DNA of 21,316 bases from the NCBI RefSeq assembly GCF_035688975.1, contig NZ_DASSMH010000105.1:1-21316 (forward strand). Direction: 5' to 3'. The notes beneath the pieces are model-generated. The model worked only from the letters and a program-made list of their open reading frames with translations, was not told the origin of the DNA and did not search any database. Positions 8,141-15,459 of the stretch are shown in pieces. The stretch's first letter is position 1. The number at the start of each line of letters is the position of its first letter. This stretch comes from CALMNV01 sp035688975. Lineage in GTDB: Bacteria > Actinomycetota > Actinomycetes > Actinomycetales > Dermatophilaceae. Position numbers and translations under genes: made by a program.

Positions 8141-8227
8141 AGCGGGCGGGCCGGACGGAAGTGACCACTCGAGCGGGCGGGCCGTACGGAAGTGGCCACT
8201 CGAGCGGGGCGGCCGGGACGGAAGTGG
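8128..8227. repeat. Tandem 31-bp repeats sharing the AAGTGRCCACTCGA core
   Basis: Units start at 8128, 8159 and 8190 (AAGTG, then RCCACTCGAG and a G-rich tail), with a truncated AAGTGG at 8222. Periods are 31, 31 and 32 bp. The core equals the right arm of the hairpins just upstream. From 8228 to the next gene I see only a ribosome site (AGGAAAGG, 8277-8284). Confidence 0.9.
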
Positions 8228-8290
8228 AGGGAATCCGCCGGCCCCGGCGCGCGTTGACTGGGTGAAACGGCCCCCAGGAAAGGCATTCCC

Positions 8291-9238
8291 GTGCAGGACC
8301 CGAACGAGCTCTTCCAGTTCGAGACGGACACCCGGCTGCAGGACGTGCAGGCGTCCGTCCTCGTCGTCGCCCTCGGGGGGTTCATCGACGCAGGCCACAC
8401 GCAGAAGCTGCTCGCCGAGCACCTCCTCGAGGCCCACGAGTCCACCGTCGTCGCCTCCTTCGACGTCGACCAGCTGCTCGACTACCGCGGGCGCCGGCCG
8501 GTCATGGTCTTCGACCGCAACCACTGGGCCTCGTATGCCGACCCGAGCCTCCTGCTGCACCGGGTCGTCGACCGGGAGGGTGTGCCCTTCCTCCTCCTCG
8601 CCGGGCCTGAGCCGGACTACCAGTGGGCCCGGATGACGGAGGCCGTGATCCGCCTGATCCGGGCGCTCGGCGTCACCCTCACCGTGACCGTGCACGGCAT
8701 CCCCATGGCGGTCCCGCACACCCGGCCGCTCGGCGTCACGTGCCACGGCACGAATGCCGACCTCGTGCCGGACAACGACCCGACGTTCGGCAGCGTGCAG
8801 GTGCCGGGCAGTTTCGCGTCCCTGCTGGAGTACCGCCTCGGGGAGGTGGGCCTCGACGCGCTCGGCTTCGCCGTCCACGTGCCGCACTACCTGGGCCAGA
8901 CCGAGTTCGCCGACGCCGCGGTGCTGGGGCTGGAGCGGTTGCGCAACGCTACGGGCCTCGACCTCGACGCCACCTCCCTCGCTGTTGCCGCTGGTCGCGG
9001 CCGCGCCGAGATCACTCGTCAGATGGAGGAGTCCGAGGAGGTCGCCGCGGTGGTCCACGCGCTCGAGCGGCAGTACGACACGTATCTCGAGGGTCTGCGA
9101 AAGCGCAGCCTGCTCGCGACGGATCTCAGCGACCTGCCGACCGCGGACGAGATCGGCGCCGAGTTCGAGGCCTTCCTCAAGGACGTCACCGACGACGGGC
9201 CGGGGGACGCCGGCGGCGCGACCGGGCGCGGCGTCTGA
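8291..9238 (+). CDS. PAC2-family protein (proteasome assembly chaperone-like)
   Basis: A 315-residue PAC2-fold protein. The N-terminus (LQDVQASVLVVALGGFIDAGHT) and the segments VVASFDVDQLLDYR, FLLLAGPEPDYQW and HGIPMAVPHTRP match the actinobacterial PAC2 family, which includes M. tuberculosis Rv2125. Eukaryotic PAC2 helps assemble the 20S proteasome; whether bacterial members do is unproved. The C-terminal third (about 225-300) is charged and probably helical. The GTG start is supported by AGGAAAGG about 7 nt upstream. The gene converges with the DNA polymerase gene, leaving only 21 nt between stops. No proteasome gene is in the window. Confidence 0.85.
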   Translation: MQDPNELFQFETDTRLQDVQASVLVVALGGFIDAGHTQKLLAEHLLEAHESTVVASFDVDQLLDYRGRRPVMVFDRNHWASYADPSLLLHRVVDREGVPFLLLAGPEPDYQWARMTEAVIRLIRALGVTLTVTVHGIPMAVPHTRPLGVTCHGTNADLVPDNDPTFGSVQVPGSFASLLEYRLGEVGLDALGFAVHVPHYLGQTEFADAAVLGLERLRNATGLDLDATSLAVAAGRGRAEITRQMEESEEVAAVVHALERQYDTYLEGLRKRSLLATDLSDLPTADEIGAEFEAFLKDVTDDGPGDAGGATGRGV

Positions 9239-9255
9239 CCGGGCCCTCACCCCGG
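9239..9255. terminator. Small hairpin between convergent genes
   Basis: CCGGG (9239-9243) pairs with CCCGG (9251-9255) across a 7-nt loop in the 21-nt gap between two convergent stops. It is short and lacks a T-run, so termination is uncertain. Confidence 0.35.
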
Positions 9256-9259
9256 CCGC

Positions 9260-11107
9260 TCATCCCTTGGCCTCGCTCCACCGTCGCACGACGCTCGTGT
9301 CGGCGACGAAGCGGACCTGGTCCGTGCCGGCCCACGTCCGGGCCGCGACCGTCAGGGCCTGCTCGACGGCGCGGGCGGCCTCGACGGCACGCGGTTCGGG
9401 CACGTGCACGAGCAGCTCGTCGTGCAGGCAGAGGACGATCTGCCCTCCCAGCGGGCGCACTGCCCAGCGGACCGTGGCCGCCCAGGCCTTGAACAGCTCG
9501 GCCGCGGAGCCCTGGATGATGGCGTTGCGGGCGTAGCGGCCCCGGGCGGCGTCCGCGGCGCCGGCGCCGGCCGTCGCGGGCTGCACCTCGCCGTCCCCGG
9601 GGCCGGACGAGCCGTCGACCCCGGACCCCTCACCGGGCGGGCTCGCACCGCCCAGCGGGATGAGCCGGCCACCGTGCGTGCGCACCGGCGCGCGGGCGAT
9701 GCCGGCGGCATACGCCCGGTCGAGCAGCCGCATCGCGACGGGGTACGCCCGCTCCAGGTCACGCAGCGCCTCCCCGGCCGCGCCGGAACGCTGGCCGTAC
9801 ATGGCCGCGAGCACGGCGACCTTGGCCCGGGGTCGGTCGATCCCGAGCTTGGCCGCCACGGGGGCGTAGAGGTCGTCGCTCCTGGTCGCCTCGGCGAAGG
9901 CCCGGTCGCCGCTGACGACGGCGAGGACCCGCGGCTCCACCTGCCCGAGGTCGGCCTGGACGAGGACGTGCCCCCGCTCTGCACACACTGCCGGCCGCAG
10001 CGGCGCCGGGAGGTTGTGCAGCCCGTGCTGCGCGGTCATCCGCCCGGCTCCGCCGTCGCACGACGACCAGGCGCCGCGGAGCCGGTCGTCACTGCCGACG
10101 TGCTCGTCGAGCCAGCGGTAGCCGTAGGTGGTGCCGATGCGCTCGTCCTTGCGCCACGTGAGCAGCGCGTCGACGAGGGGATGGGTGTGGCGGTAGGGCT
10201 CCAGCACCCACGCCCGGGTGTTGGGCACGCTCACCCCGACCGAGGCGAGCAGGTCCCGCACCGCGCCGGGGTTGCGCAGGTCGGTCCCCTCGCGACCGGG
10301 CGCGTGCCGCAGGACCGCCCGGTCCCGCTCGGCGCGGATCCGGTCGGCGTCGGCCTCGTCACGTGGGCGCGGTCCAGCGGCGGCACCGATGAGGTCCTCG
10401 GCCGCGAGCCGGTCGAGCGGCAGCCCGTCCCGCTCGAGCTCGAGGCTCAGGACCGCCGCGGCCGACTCCGACCAGGCGGTCCGCAACACCCGGTCGGCGC
10501 CGGCCCCGCCGTGCGCGGCGCCCACCCCGCCGTGCGCGGCGCCCGCCCCGTCGTGCGCGGCGCCCGCCCCGCCCTGGCCGGCGAGCGCGGCGGCCTGAGC
10601 GGCCTGAGCGGCCTGACAGCGCAGGGCGAGCTGCGCGAGCAGCCGCAGCCGGGCATCGGTCGTGGGCCACGACGTGAGGGCGTCGGCCCGCAGTTGCCCG
10701 TCGGCGCGGAAGAGGTCGTCACCCGTGTCCGGGGCGGTGTCGAACAGGTCGGCGTCGAAGCCGACCAGCCGGGGCCGATGAGGCGCGGGCACCGCGTCGA
10801 GCGGTAGGCCGTGGCAGGCGGCCCACACGTGACCGGGGGTGGCGTGCCATCCGCCGTGAAGCAGCCGGTGGACCTCCGCGAGGTCCCACGCCCGGTCCAC
10901 GGGCACCCGTGCCGCGACCACGTCGAGGAGGCCCAGCCGCGACGACCACACCACCCAGCGTGGTTGCTGCGGGCCGGACACGTCGACCACCAGCCTCGGC
11001 ACCGCCGCGCGATCGCACGCGGCATCCACGCCGGGGCCGACGGCATACGCGCGCTCCGACCCGACGACGAGCGCCACGAGCGGCGCCCCTGCGGCGCTGT
11101 CACGCAA
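9260..11107 (-). CDS. Family A DNA polymerase, actinobacterial 'exonuclease/polymerase' type
   Basis: A 615-residue protein with an intact family A polymerase core: motif A QADLGQVEPRVLA with Asp386, O-helix RAKVAVLAAMYG with Lys429, and motif C LHDELLVHVP with Asp563. There is no 5'-3' nuclease domain. Homologues are named bifunctional 3'-5' exonuclease/DNA polymerase, but I cannot see the DEDD exonuclease residues in the N-terminal half, so proofreading is doubtful. About residues 165-210 are low complexity: an AAQ repeat, then a GAGAAHG-like heptad encoded by 21-nt repeats. The start is probably TTG 11107, overlapping the upstream stop by 8 nt (TTGCGTGA), which implies translational coupling to the aminotransferase. 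It may serve in repair; it is unlikely to be PolA itself. Confidence 0.85.
   Translation of the reverse strand: MRDSAAGAPLVALVVGSERAYAVGPGVDAACDRAAVPRLVVDVSGPQQPRWVVWSSRLGLLDVVAARVPVDRAWDLAEVHRLLHGGWHATPGHVWAACHGLPLDAVPAPHRPRLVGFDADLFDTAPDTGDDLFRADGQLRADALTSWPTTDARLRLLAQLALRCQAAQAAQAAALAGQGGAGAAHDGAGAAHGGVGAAHGGAGADRVLRTAWSESAAAVLSLELERDGLPLDRLAAEDLIGAAAGPRPRDEADADRIRAERDRAVLRHAPGREGTDLRNPGAVRDLLASVGVSVPNTRAWVLEPYRHTHPLVDALLTWRKDERIGTTYGYRWLDEHVGSDDRLRGAWSSCDGGAGRMTAQHGLHNLPAPLRPAVCAERGHVLVQADLGQVEPRVLAVVSGDRAFAEATRSDDLYAPVAAKLGIDRPRAKVAVLAAMYGQRSGAAGEALRDLERAYPVAMRLLDRAYAAGIARAPVRTHGGRLIPLGGASPPGEGSGVDGSSGPGDGEVQPATAGAGAADAARGRYARNAIIQGSAAELFKAWAATVRWAVRPLGGQIVLCLHDELLVHVPEPRAVEAARAVEQALTVAARTWAGTDQVRFVADTSVVRRWSEAKG
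10505..10574 (-). repeat. In-frame 21-nt minisatellite inside the polymerase gene
   Basis: GTGCGCGGCGCCC recurs at 10511, 10532 and 10553, an exact 21-nt period, encoding seven-residue repeats like GAGAAHG. A 9-nt repeat (GCGGCCTGA, three copies) lies close by at about 10589-10617. Both keep the reading frame, so repeat number could change without breaking the gene. Confidence 0.85.
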
Positions 11108-12251
11108 GGGAGTTCGCCATGCGCAGCACCGCCTGGCTCAGGACCTCGGGCGAGGTGGCGAGGTTGAGCCGGGCATGGCCGGCTCCGGCCGCGCCGTAGC
11201 GCGGGCCCGGTGAGAGCGCCACCCTGCCGCGCTCGAGGAACACCGCCGCGGGGTCGTCCCCGAGGCCGAGGGGGCGGCAGTCGAGCCACGCGAGGTAGGT
11301 CGCCTCGGGCAGGCGGTAGCGCACGGCCGGAAGGTGCTCCTGCAGGAGCCGGCCCAGCAGTCGCCGGTTGGCGTCGAGCTCGCGCCGCAGCTGCCCGAGC
11401 CAGCCTCGGCCCGCGTCGTAGGCCGCCGTCTGGGCGAGGACGCCGAGGTGGGTGGCGGAGTGGGTGTGCCACACGTGGAGTCGCCGGAGGTCGTCCACTG
11501 CGTCGGCCCCGGGCGCGACGATCGCGGCCTTGAGCCCGGCAAGGTTCCACGCCTTGGAGGCCGACGTGACGGTGAGCGCGTCCTCGGAGCCGGGCACGGT
11601 GAGGTAGGGCGTGAAGGTCGCCGGCGCATGGACGAGCGGAGCGTGGATCTCGTCGGAGACCACCCGCACCCCGTGTGCGCGCGCAAGCGCGGCGACGCCG
11701 GCGAGCTCCCGCGGGGTGGGCACGGTGCCGGTGGGGTTGTGCGGGTTGCAGAGCACGTATGCCGCGCGCCGCCCGCCCGCCGTCGCGCACCGGAAGGCGT
11801 CGGCGAGGACGTCGAGGTCGAGGCGGCCGCTTCCCGCGAGCGGCACCTCGACGACGGTGCGATCGATGGCCTCGACGGCCCCGAAGAACGCGTCGTAGCC
11901 GGGGGTGCTGAGCAGGACCGGCCCGCCGTCCTCGGTGAGCAGCCGCAGCAGCTCGGCGAGGCCCCCGACGACGTCGCGGACCACGGCGAGGGCCGCCACG
12001 TCGGGCTCCCAGCCCCACTCGTCCCGGGCGAACCGGGCGAAGGCGGCGGCATACGGCCCAGGCCATGCGTAGCCGGTGTCGCCCCGGCGCACGGCACCCG
12101 TCACGGCGTCGACCACCGCAGGGCACGGGGCGGCGTCCATCTCCGCCACCCACACCGGCAGGACATCGGCCGGGTAGAGACGCCACTTCAGGCTCGTGTG
12201 ACACCGCCGGAGGTCCTCGGCGCTCCCGGCGAGGAGGGGGTGGTCGGCCAT
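11100..12251 (-). CDS. PatB/MalY-type PLP-dependent aminotransferase / C-S lyase
   Basis: 383 residues, a fold-type I PLP enzyme. Family signatures are SLKWRLYP and LPVWVAEMD near the N-terminus (20-39), TGYAWPGPY (59-67), CNPHNPTG (168-175), SDEIHAPL (199-206) and the Schiff-base lysine Lys233 in SASKAWNLAGLK. The KW and WVAEMD elements point to the MalY/PatB branch, which often shows cystathionine beta-lyase activity (cystathionine to homocysteine, pyruvate and ammonia) in methionine synthesis. That would fit the metX gene some 3 kb away, but they are not in one operon. A leaderless-type TAGAGT box precedes ATG 12251. The 3' end overlaps the DNA polymerase start. Confidence 0.88.
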   Translation of the reverse strand: MADHPLLAGSAEDLRRCHTSLKWRLYPADVLPVWVAEMDAAPCPAVVDAVTGAVRRGDTGYAWPGPYAAAFARFARDEWGWEPDVAALAVVRDVVGGLAELLRLLTEDGGPVLLSTPGYDAFFGAVEAIDRTVVEVPLAGSGRLDLDVLADAFRCATAGGRRAAYVLCNPHNPTGTVPTPRELAGVAALARAHGVRVVSDEIHAPLVHAPATFTPYLTVPGSEDALTVTSASKAWNLAGLKAAIVAPGADAVDDLRRLHVWHTHSATHLGVLAQTAAYDAGRGWLGQLRRELDANRRLLGRLLQEHLPAVRYRLPEATYLAWLDCRPLGLGDDPAAVFLERGRVALSPGPRYGAAGAGHARLNLATSPEVLSQAVLRMANSLA

Positions 12252-12257
12252 GCCCAG

Positions 12258-12263
12258 ACTCTA
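12258..12263 (-). promoter_or_regulatory. -10 box TAGAGT, leaderless arrangement
   Basis: On the minus strand TAGAGT ends 6 nt before ATG 12251, and no Shine-Dalgarno lies between. This is one nt closer than the three plus-strand examples at 1890, 2714 and 3989. Confidence 0.5.
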
Positions 12264-12313
12264 GGAGACGGGGACGACAGGGGTGCGAGGCGCGATTCCC
12301 ACGCCCGTGGCAC

Positions 12314-12319
12314 TAGCGT
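12314..12319 (+). promoter_or_regulatory. Possible -10 box for the EcsC-family gene
   Basis: TAGCGT lies 81 nt before GTG 12401, implying a leader of about 75 nt. No clear -35 element is seen. It sits in the divergent gap 12252-12400. Confidence 0.35.
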
Positions 12320-12400
12320 TCTCGGTGGCGGCCCGACCGGGTTGTCAGCGACCGTCCCGCGGGGTGTCGGTCGGCACGGCGGGAGCGAGAGGAAGCGGCA

Positions 12401-13183
12401 GTGGGAGTCTTGAGCTCAGTACTCGGATGGGGCAGGGACGAGACCGTGGCGGCCTCGGACCGGACGGCCGGGCAGCTGCGGACCGGCACCCCTGGGGCGC
12501 TCGAGCGGGCCCGGACCGCCACCCCGGCGAACGGCCTCTCGGGCGCCGCGACCCGGCTGGTGCAGCGCCTCCTCGACGTCGGCGTCGACGGAAAGGGCCC
12601 CTTCCAGTCCGCCGCGCAGGTGGCGCAGGCCGCCCTCGTGCAGGCCCACGGGGACGTCGAGCAGGCCATCCGCGTCCTGCGCCGTGACCACCGTCAGCTG
12701 GCGGCCGTGGGCGGGTTCGCGACCGGCCTCGGCGGGTTCTTCACCATGCCGGTGTCCCTTCCGGCCAACATCCTCGAGTTCTACCTCCTCGGCACCCGCC
12801 TGACCGCGGCCATCGCCCGGTTGCGTGGCCACGACATCGACGCGCCGCAGGTGCGCACCGCGATCCTGCTCACGCTCGTCGGCGCCGACAGCGACGACGT
12901 GCTGATGAAGGCCGGCCTCCGGGCGGCCCCCGGGGGGCGGGTCGCGGCCCTGGCGACCGATCGGCTGCCCGCCCCCGCGCTCATGGTGCTCAACAAGGCG
13001 GTGGGCTTCCGGCTCCTCGGCCGGATCGGTCAGGGGACGTTCGCGAGACTCGGCCGAGCCGTTCCCGTCGTCGGCGGCATCGTGGGCGGCGGCCTCGACG
13101 CGTACCTCCTCGGCCGCATCGCCAAGCAGGCCGAGCAGGAGTTCCCGGCCGTCGCGGCGAGCCCGGCCCCAGGACGACAGTGA
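12401..13183 (+). CDS. EcsC family protein
   Basis: A 260-residue protein matching the EcsC family. Typical elements are VGGFATGLGGFFTMPVSLPA (a hydrophobic, glycine-rich helix around 102-121), TAILLTLVGADSDD, LNKAVGFRLL and the C-terminal glycine hairpin VPVVGGIVGGGLDAYLLGRIAKQA. EcsC was named from the Bacillus ecs ABC-transporter operon, but no ABC genes are here and the family has no settled function. The hydrophobic segments suggest membrane association. GTG 12401 is supported by AGAGGA about 7 nt upstream. A DUF1232 gene follows after 52 nt in the same direction. Confidence 0.85.
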   Translation: MGVLSSVLGWGRDETVAASDRTAGQLRTGTPGALERARTATPANGLSGAATRLVQRLLDVGVDGKGPFQSAAQVAQAALVQAHGDVEQAIRVLRRDHRQLAAVGGFATGLGGFFTMPVSLPANILEFYLLGTRLTAAIARLRGHDIDAPQVRTAILLTLVGADSDDVLMKAGLRAAPGGRVAALATDRLPAPALMVLNKAVGFRLLGRIGQGTFARLGRAVPVVGGIVGGGLDAYLLGRIAKQAEQEFPAVAASPAPGRQ

Positions 13184-13235
13184 CGGCGCCGGCCCGCGGT
13201 GGAACCCGCCCCGCAGGAGCGACGTTGGGTCGGGC

Positions 13236-13727
13236 ATGAACCGCCTCAAGCTGCTCGCCACGGCGGGTGCCGTGCTGCGCACGGCGGCGCGACCGGGGGC
13301 GCCCGGGCTGTCCGAGCGCGTCGAGGCGGTGCCGCGGCTCGTGCGTGCCACCCTGGACGGCTCGTATGCCGGCTGCACCCTCGGCCGGCTCGGCCTGCTC
13401 GCCGCCGCGGCGGCCTACGTCGCCTCGCCCCTCGACCTCCTGCCGGAGGCGGTGCTGCCCATCGTCGGTGCCGCCGACGACGCGGTCGTCGCCTCGTGGG
13501 CCATCAAGACCTTCCTCGAGGAGACGGACCGGTTCCTCGCGTGGGAGCGCGGCCAGGGTCGACGACCGCGTCGGACCGTGCTGCGCGGCACCGTCGTCGA
13601 CGCGTCGTCTGCCATGGACCGGTCCGGCCGGCCCGACGACGACACGCCGGCGCGGCCGGGCCCGGGCCTGCGCGAGGCGGCCACGACGTACGTCCTCGAG
13701 TCGGTCCGCAGGCGGCTGGAGCGCTGA
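13236..13727 (+). CDS. DUF1232 (YkvA-like) membrane-associated protein
   Basis: A 163-residue protein whose centre carries the DUF1232 signature: YVASPLDLLPE (61-71) followed by a hydrophobic, Ala/Asp-rich stretch (VLPIVGAADDAVVASWAI). The N-terminal ~50 residues are basic and helical; the last ~60 are Arg/Asp/Pro-rich and probably disordered, with a helical end (YVLESVRRRLER). The family is widespread, with no proven biochemical role. The ribosome site before ATG 13236 is weak; AGGAG lies about 15 nt away. It probably belongs with the EcsC gene upstream, another membrane-associated protein of unknown role. Confidence 0.8.
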   Translation: MNRLKLLATAGAVLRTAARPGAPGLSERVEAVPRLVRATLDGSYAGCTLGRLGLLAAAAAYVASPLDLLPEAVLPIVGAADDAVVASWAIKTFLEETDRFLAWERGQGRRPRRTVLRGTVVDASSAMDRSGRPDDDTPARPGPGLREAATTYVLESVRRRLER

Positions 13728-13738
13728 GGCGGTCGGGT

Positions 13739-13752
13739 CGGCCGCGCGGCCG
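13739..13752. terminator. GC-rich palindrome after the DUF1232 gene
   Basis: CGGCCGCGCGGCCG is a perfect 14-nt palindrome 11 nt after the stop at 13727. It could form a short hairpin that ends the EcsC-DUF1232 transcript, but there is no T-run. Confidence 0.3.
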
Positions 13753-13819
13753 GGCCGGTGAGGGGTCGGCGCTGCCGGATCCCGGCTCGCGTCGTCGTCC
13801 ACAGCGCGAAGGGCCGCCC

Positions 13820-13825
13820 TAACGT
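13820..13825 (+). promoter_or_regulatory. Possible -10 box for the DUF4192 gene
   Basis: TAACGT lies about 60 nt before ATG 13885 and within the 157-nt gap after the DUF1232 gene. No -35 element is evident. Confidence 0.35.
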
Positions 13826-13884
13826 TGTCCACCGCCTCGGAAGCCAGCCTGTCGGCCGGCCGCCGAGGCACCGAGGCTGGGCCC

Positions 13885-15195
13885 ATGGAGAAGATCTCGA
13901 TCGCCGGGCCCGCAGAGCTGCTGGCCGTGCTGCCCTACCACCTCGGCTTCCAGCCGCGGCGAAGCGTGCTCGTCGCCTGCTTCACGGGGCGACGGATGGA
14001 GCTCGTCGTGCGCCTCGACGTGGTGCCGCCGGGTCGCGCCGCGGCGGCGGCCGCCGAGGTCATCCCACCGGTGCTCGACGCGGCTCCCGACTGGGCCTTC
14101 GTCGTCGGCTACGAGGACGTGGTCGGGGAGTGCCGTCCGCTCTCGGAAGCCCTCGCGGCGGCCCTCGGGCTGGAAGGGATCGGTGTCGCAGGCCGCGTGA
14201 CCGTGCGCGGCGGGCGGTGGTTCTGCCTCACGTGCGACGAGTGCCCGCCCGAGGGCGCTCCTTTGCCCGAGGACGCGGACGTGCCCGGCGTGGCGGGCTA
14301 CGTCGGGCTGGGCCGGGCCGTGCTGCCCCGGCGGGAGGCCCTCGGTGACCTGGTCGAGCCGCTGTCGGGGAAGGACCCGCGGGCCGCACCGCTCGCGCGC
14401 CGGATCGAGGCATGGGTGCTGGCCCTGGCCGCGGCGAGGGCCGCCCCCCTCGAGCCGATGGTCGGGGGTGACATCGACGACTGGGGTGGCGACCTGGACG
14501 ACGCGGGCGACGGGGCGGACGACGGCTACGAGGAGGACGGCTACCGGGAGGACGACGGCTACGGCGACTGGACGCCGTCCGGCGCGGAGCGGCTCGTGGA
14601 CGAGGCGCTCGGAACGTGGGGCCTGCTGCTCGACGGGGGGCTCGACGAGGTGCTCGCACCGGCCGGGCTCCGGCGAAGCCCCTCCGGTGAGATCGGGTCG
14701 CCCCCGTCCGGCCGGGGCAGCGACGTCGCCGGCACGGCGCTCAGCGTGCTGGCCGGCTCGCTGCGGGACCACCGGCTGCGCGACGCGCTCATCGCCTGGC
14801 TCTGCCCCGGGATGCTGTCCCTCGAGCTGCTCGAGCCGGACATCGTGGCCGGCCTGCAGGAGTTCCTCGGGCCACGCCCTCCCGCGGCGGGGTGCTGGGA
14901 CGGCACGGTGGGGCAGGGCCGCGCGCGGGGTGGGGGAGGAAGTGGGGAGTGGCACGCGGACGCCCTGCCCGACCTCGTCGCCGCCCGGCTCGAGGCGCTG
15001 GTGCGGTGCGTCCCGGCCGAGCACGCCACGCCGGTGCTGGCGCTCGTGGCCTCCCACGCGTGGTGGCGTGGTGACGGGGCCCGCGCCGGGGTCGCCCTCG
15101 ACCGGGCGCTCGAGCTCGAGCCCGAGCACCGGCTCTGCCTGCTTCTGCGCAAGATGGTTGCTCAGGGGATTCGGCTACCGGCTCGATCGGCGTGA
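13885..15195 (+). CDS. DUF4192 domain protein
   Basis: A 436-residue protein that begins directly with the DUF4192 signature (ISIAGPAELLAVLPYHLGF, then PRRSVLVACFTG), continues through CLTCDECPPEG around 115-125 and ends in an Ala/Leu-rich helical region with a TPR-like pair (VALVASHAWWRGDGARAGVALDRALELEP-type spacing). Residues ~193-230 are an Asp/Glu/Gly/Tyr-rich insert. DUF4192 proteins are common in actinobacteria and have no known function. ATG 13885 is chosen because the domain starts within five residues and GAGG lies 8 nt upstream; an in-frame TTG at 13825 would overlap the likely promoter. G-tracts at 14910-14947 encode a glycine-rich linker. Confidence 0.8.
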   Translation: MEKISIAGPAELLAVLPYHLGFQPRRSVLVACFTGRRMELVVRLDVVPPGRAAAAAAEVIPPVLDAAPDWAFVVGYEDVVGECRPLSEALAAALGLEGIGVAGRVTVRGGRWFCLTCDECPPEGAPLPEDADVPGVAGYVGLGRAVLPRREALGDLVEPLSGKDPRAAPLARRIEAWVLALAAARAAPLEPMVGGDIDDWGGDLDDAGDGADDGYEEDGYREDDGYGDWTPSGAERLVDEALGTWGLLLDGGLDEVLAPAGLRRSPSGEIGSPPSGRGSDVAGTALSVLAGSLRDHRLRDALIAWLCPGMLSLELLEPDIVAGLQEFLGPRPPAAGCWDGTVGQGRARGGGGSGEWHADALPDLVAARLEALVRCVPAEHATPVLALVASHAWWRGDGARAGVALDRALELEPEHRLCLLLRKMVAQGIRLPARSA

Positions 15196-15314
15196 GCGCA
15201 CGGGCCTTCGGGGCGTGGCCGCGTTCCCGGCCCGGGTCATCCGCGACACCGCGGGTTTCCACCAGGGCGGTCCGAGTCGTGGACCAGCCGCTCGATCCCC
15301 TCGCCGGTGACCGG

Positions 15315-15320
15315 TAGGGT
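15315..15320 (+). promoter_or_regulatory. -10 box of the metX riboswitch transcript
   Basis: TAGGGT lies 4 nt before the first riboswitch stem. With the usual 6-7 nt spacing, transcription would begin around 15327, essentially at the aptamer's 5' end. The stretch 15196-15314, before it, holds nothing I recognise. Confidence 0.6.
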
Positions 15321-15324
15321 GACC

Positions 15325-15408
15325 CCAGGTCATGAGTGCCAGCGACAAGCCCCGGCTCGCTGGTCGGCAACCCTCCTCCGCGGCGGGGTGCCCCGGGTGA
15401 GGACCTGG
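15325..15408 (+). ncRNA. SAM riboswitch, SAM-IV-like, upstream of metX
   Basis: The closing stem P1 is CCAGGTC (15325-15331) with GACCTGG (15402-15408), seven perfect pairs. Inside are ATGAGTGCCAGCG, the loop element AAGCCCCGG, the P2 partner CGCTGG, GGCAACCC and the 3' element GGGGTGCCCCGGGTGA. This order matches my memory of the actinobacterial SAM-IV class, with loop CCCCGG able to pair with CCGGG as a pseudoknot. It binds S-adenosylmethionine and represses methionine genes. A small stem CACCC/GGGTG (15412-15427) and the ribosome site AAGGAG (15447-15452) follow, and no terminator T-run is seen, so control may be translational. The class (SAM-IV rather than a mixed I/IV type) is less certain than SAM binding. 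Confidence 0.82.
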
Positions 15409-15459
15409 CCGCACCCGAGAAAGGGTGTGCGCAAGCGCGCGAGCCGAAGGAGCATCCCG

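Noticed and set aside
8254..8259. TTGACT as a -35 box for the PAC2 gene
   Set aside because: No TANNNT lies 16-18 nt downstream before the ribosome site.
7912..8636. Open reading frames with repeated SGHFRSHG- or EWPL-like peptides
   Set aside because: They are translations of the tandem DNA repeats in several frames, without ribosome sites or family resemblance.
15307..15459. N-terminal extension of MetX
   Set aside because: It would translate the -10 box and the riboswitch; the MetX family start and the AAGGAG site fit ATG 15460.
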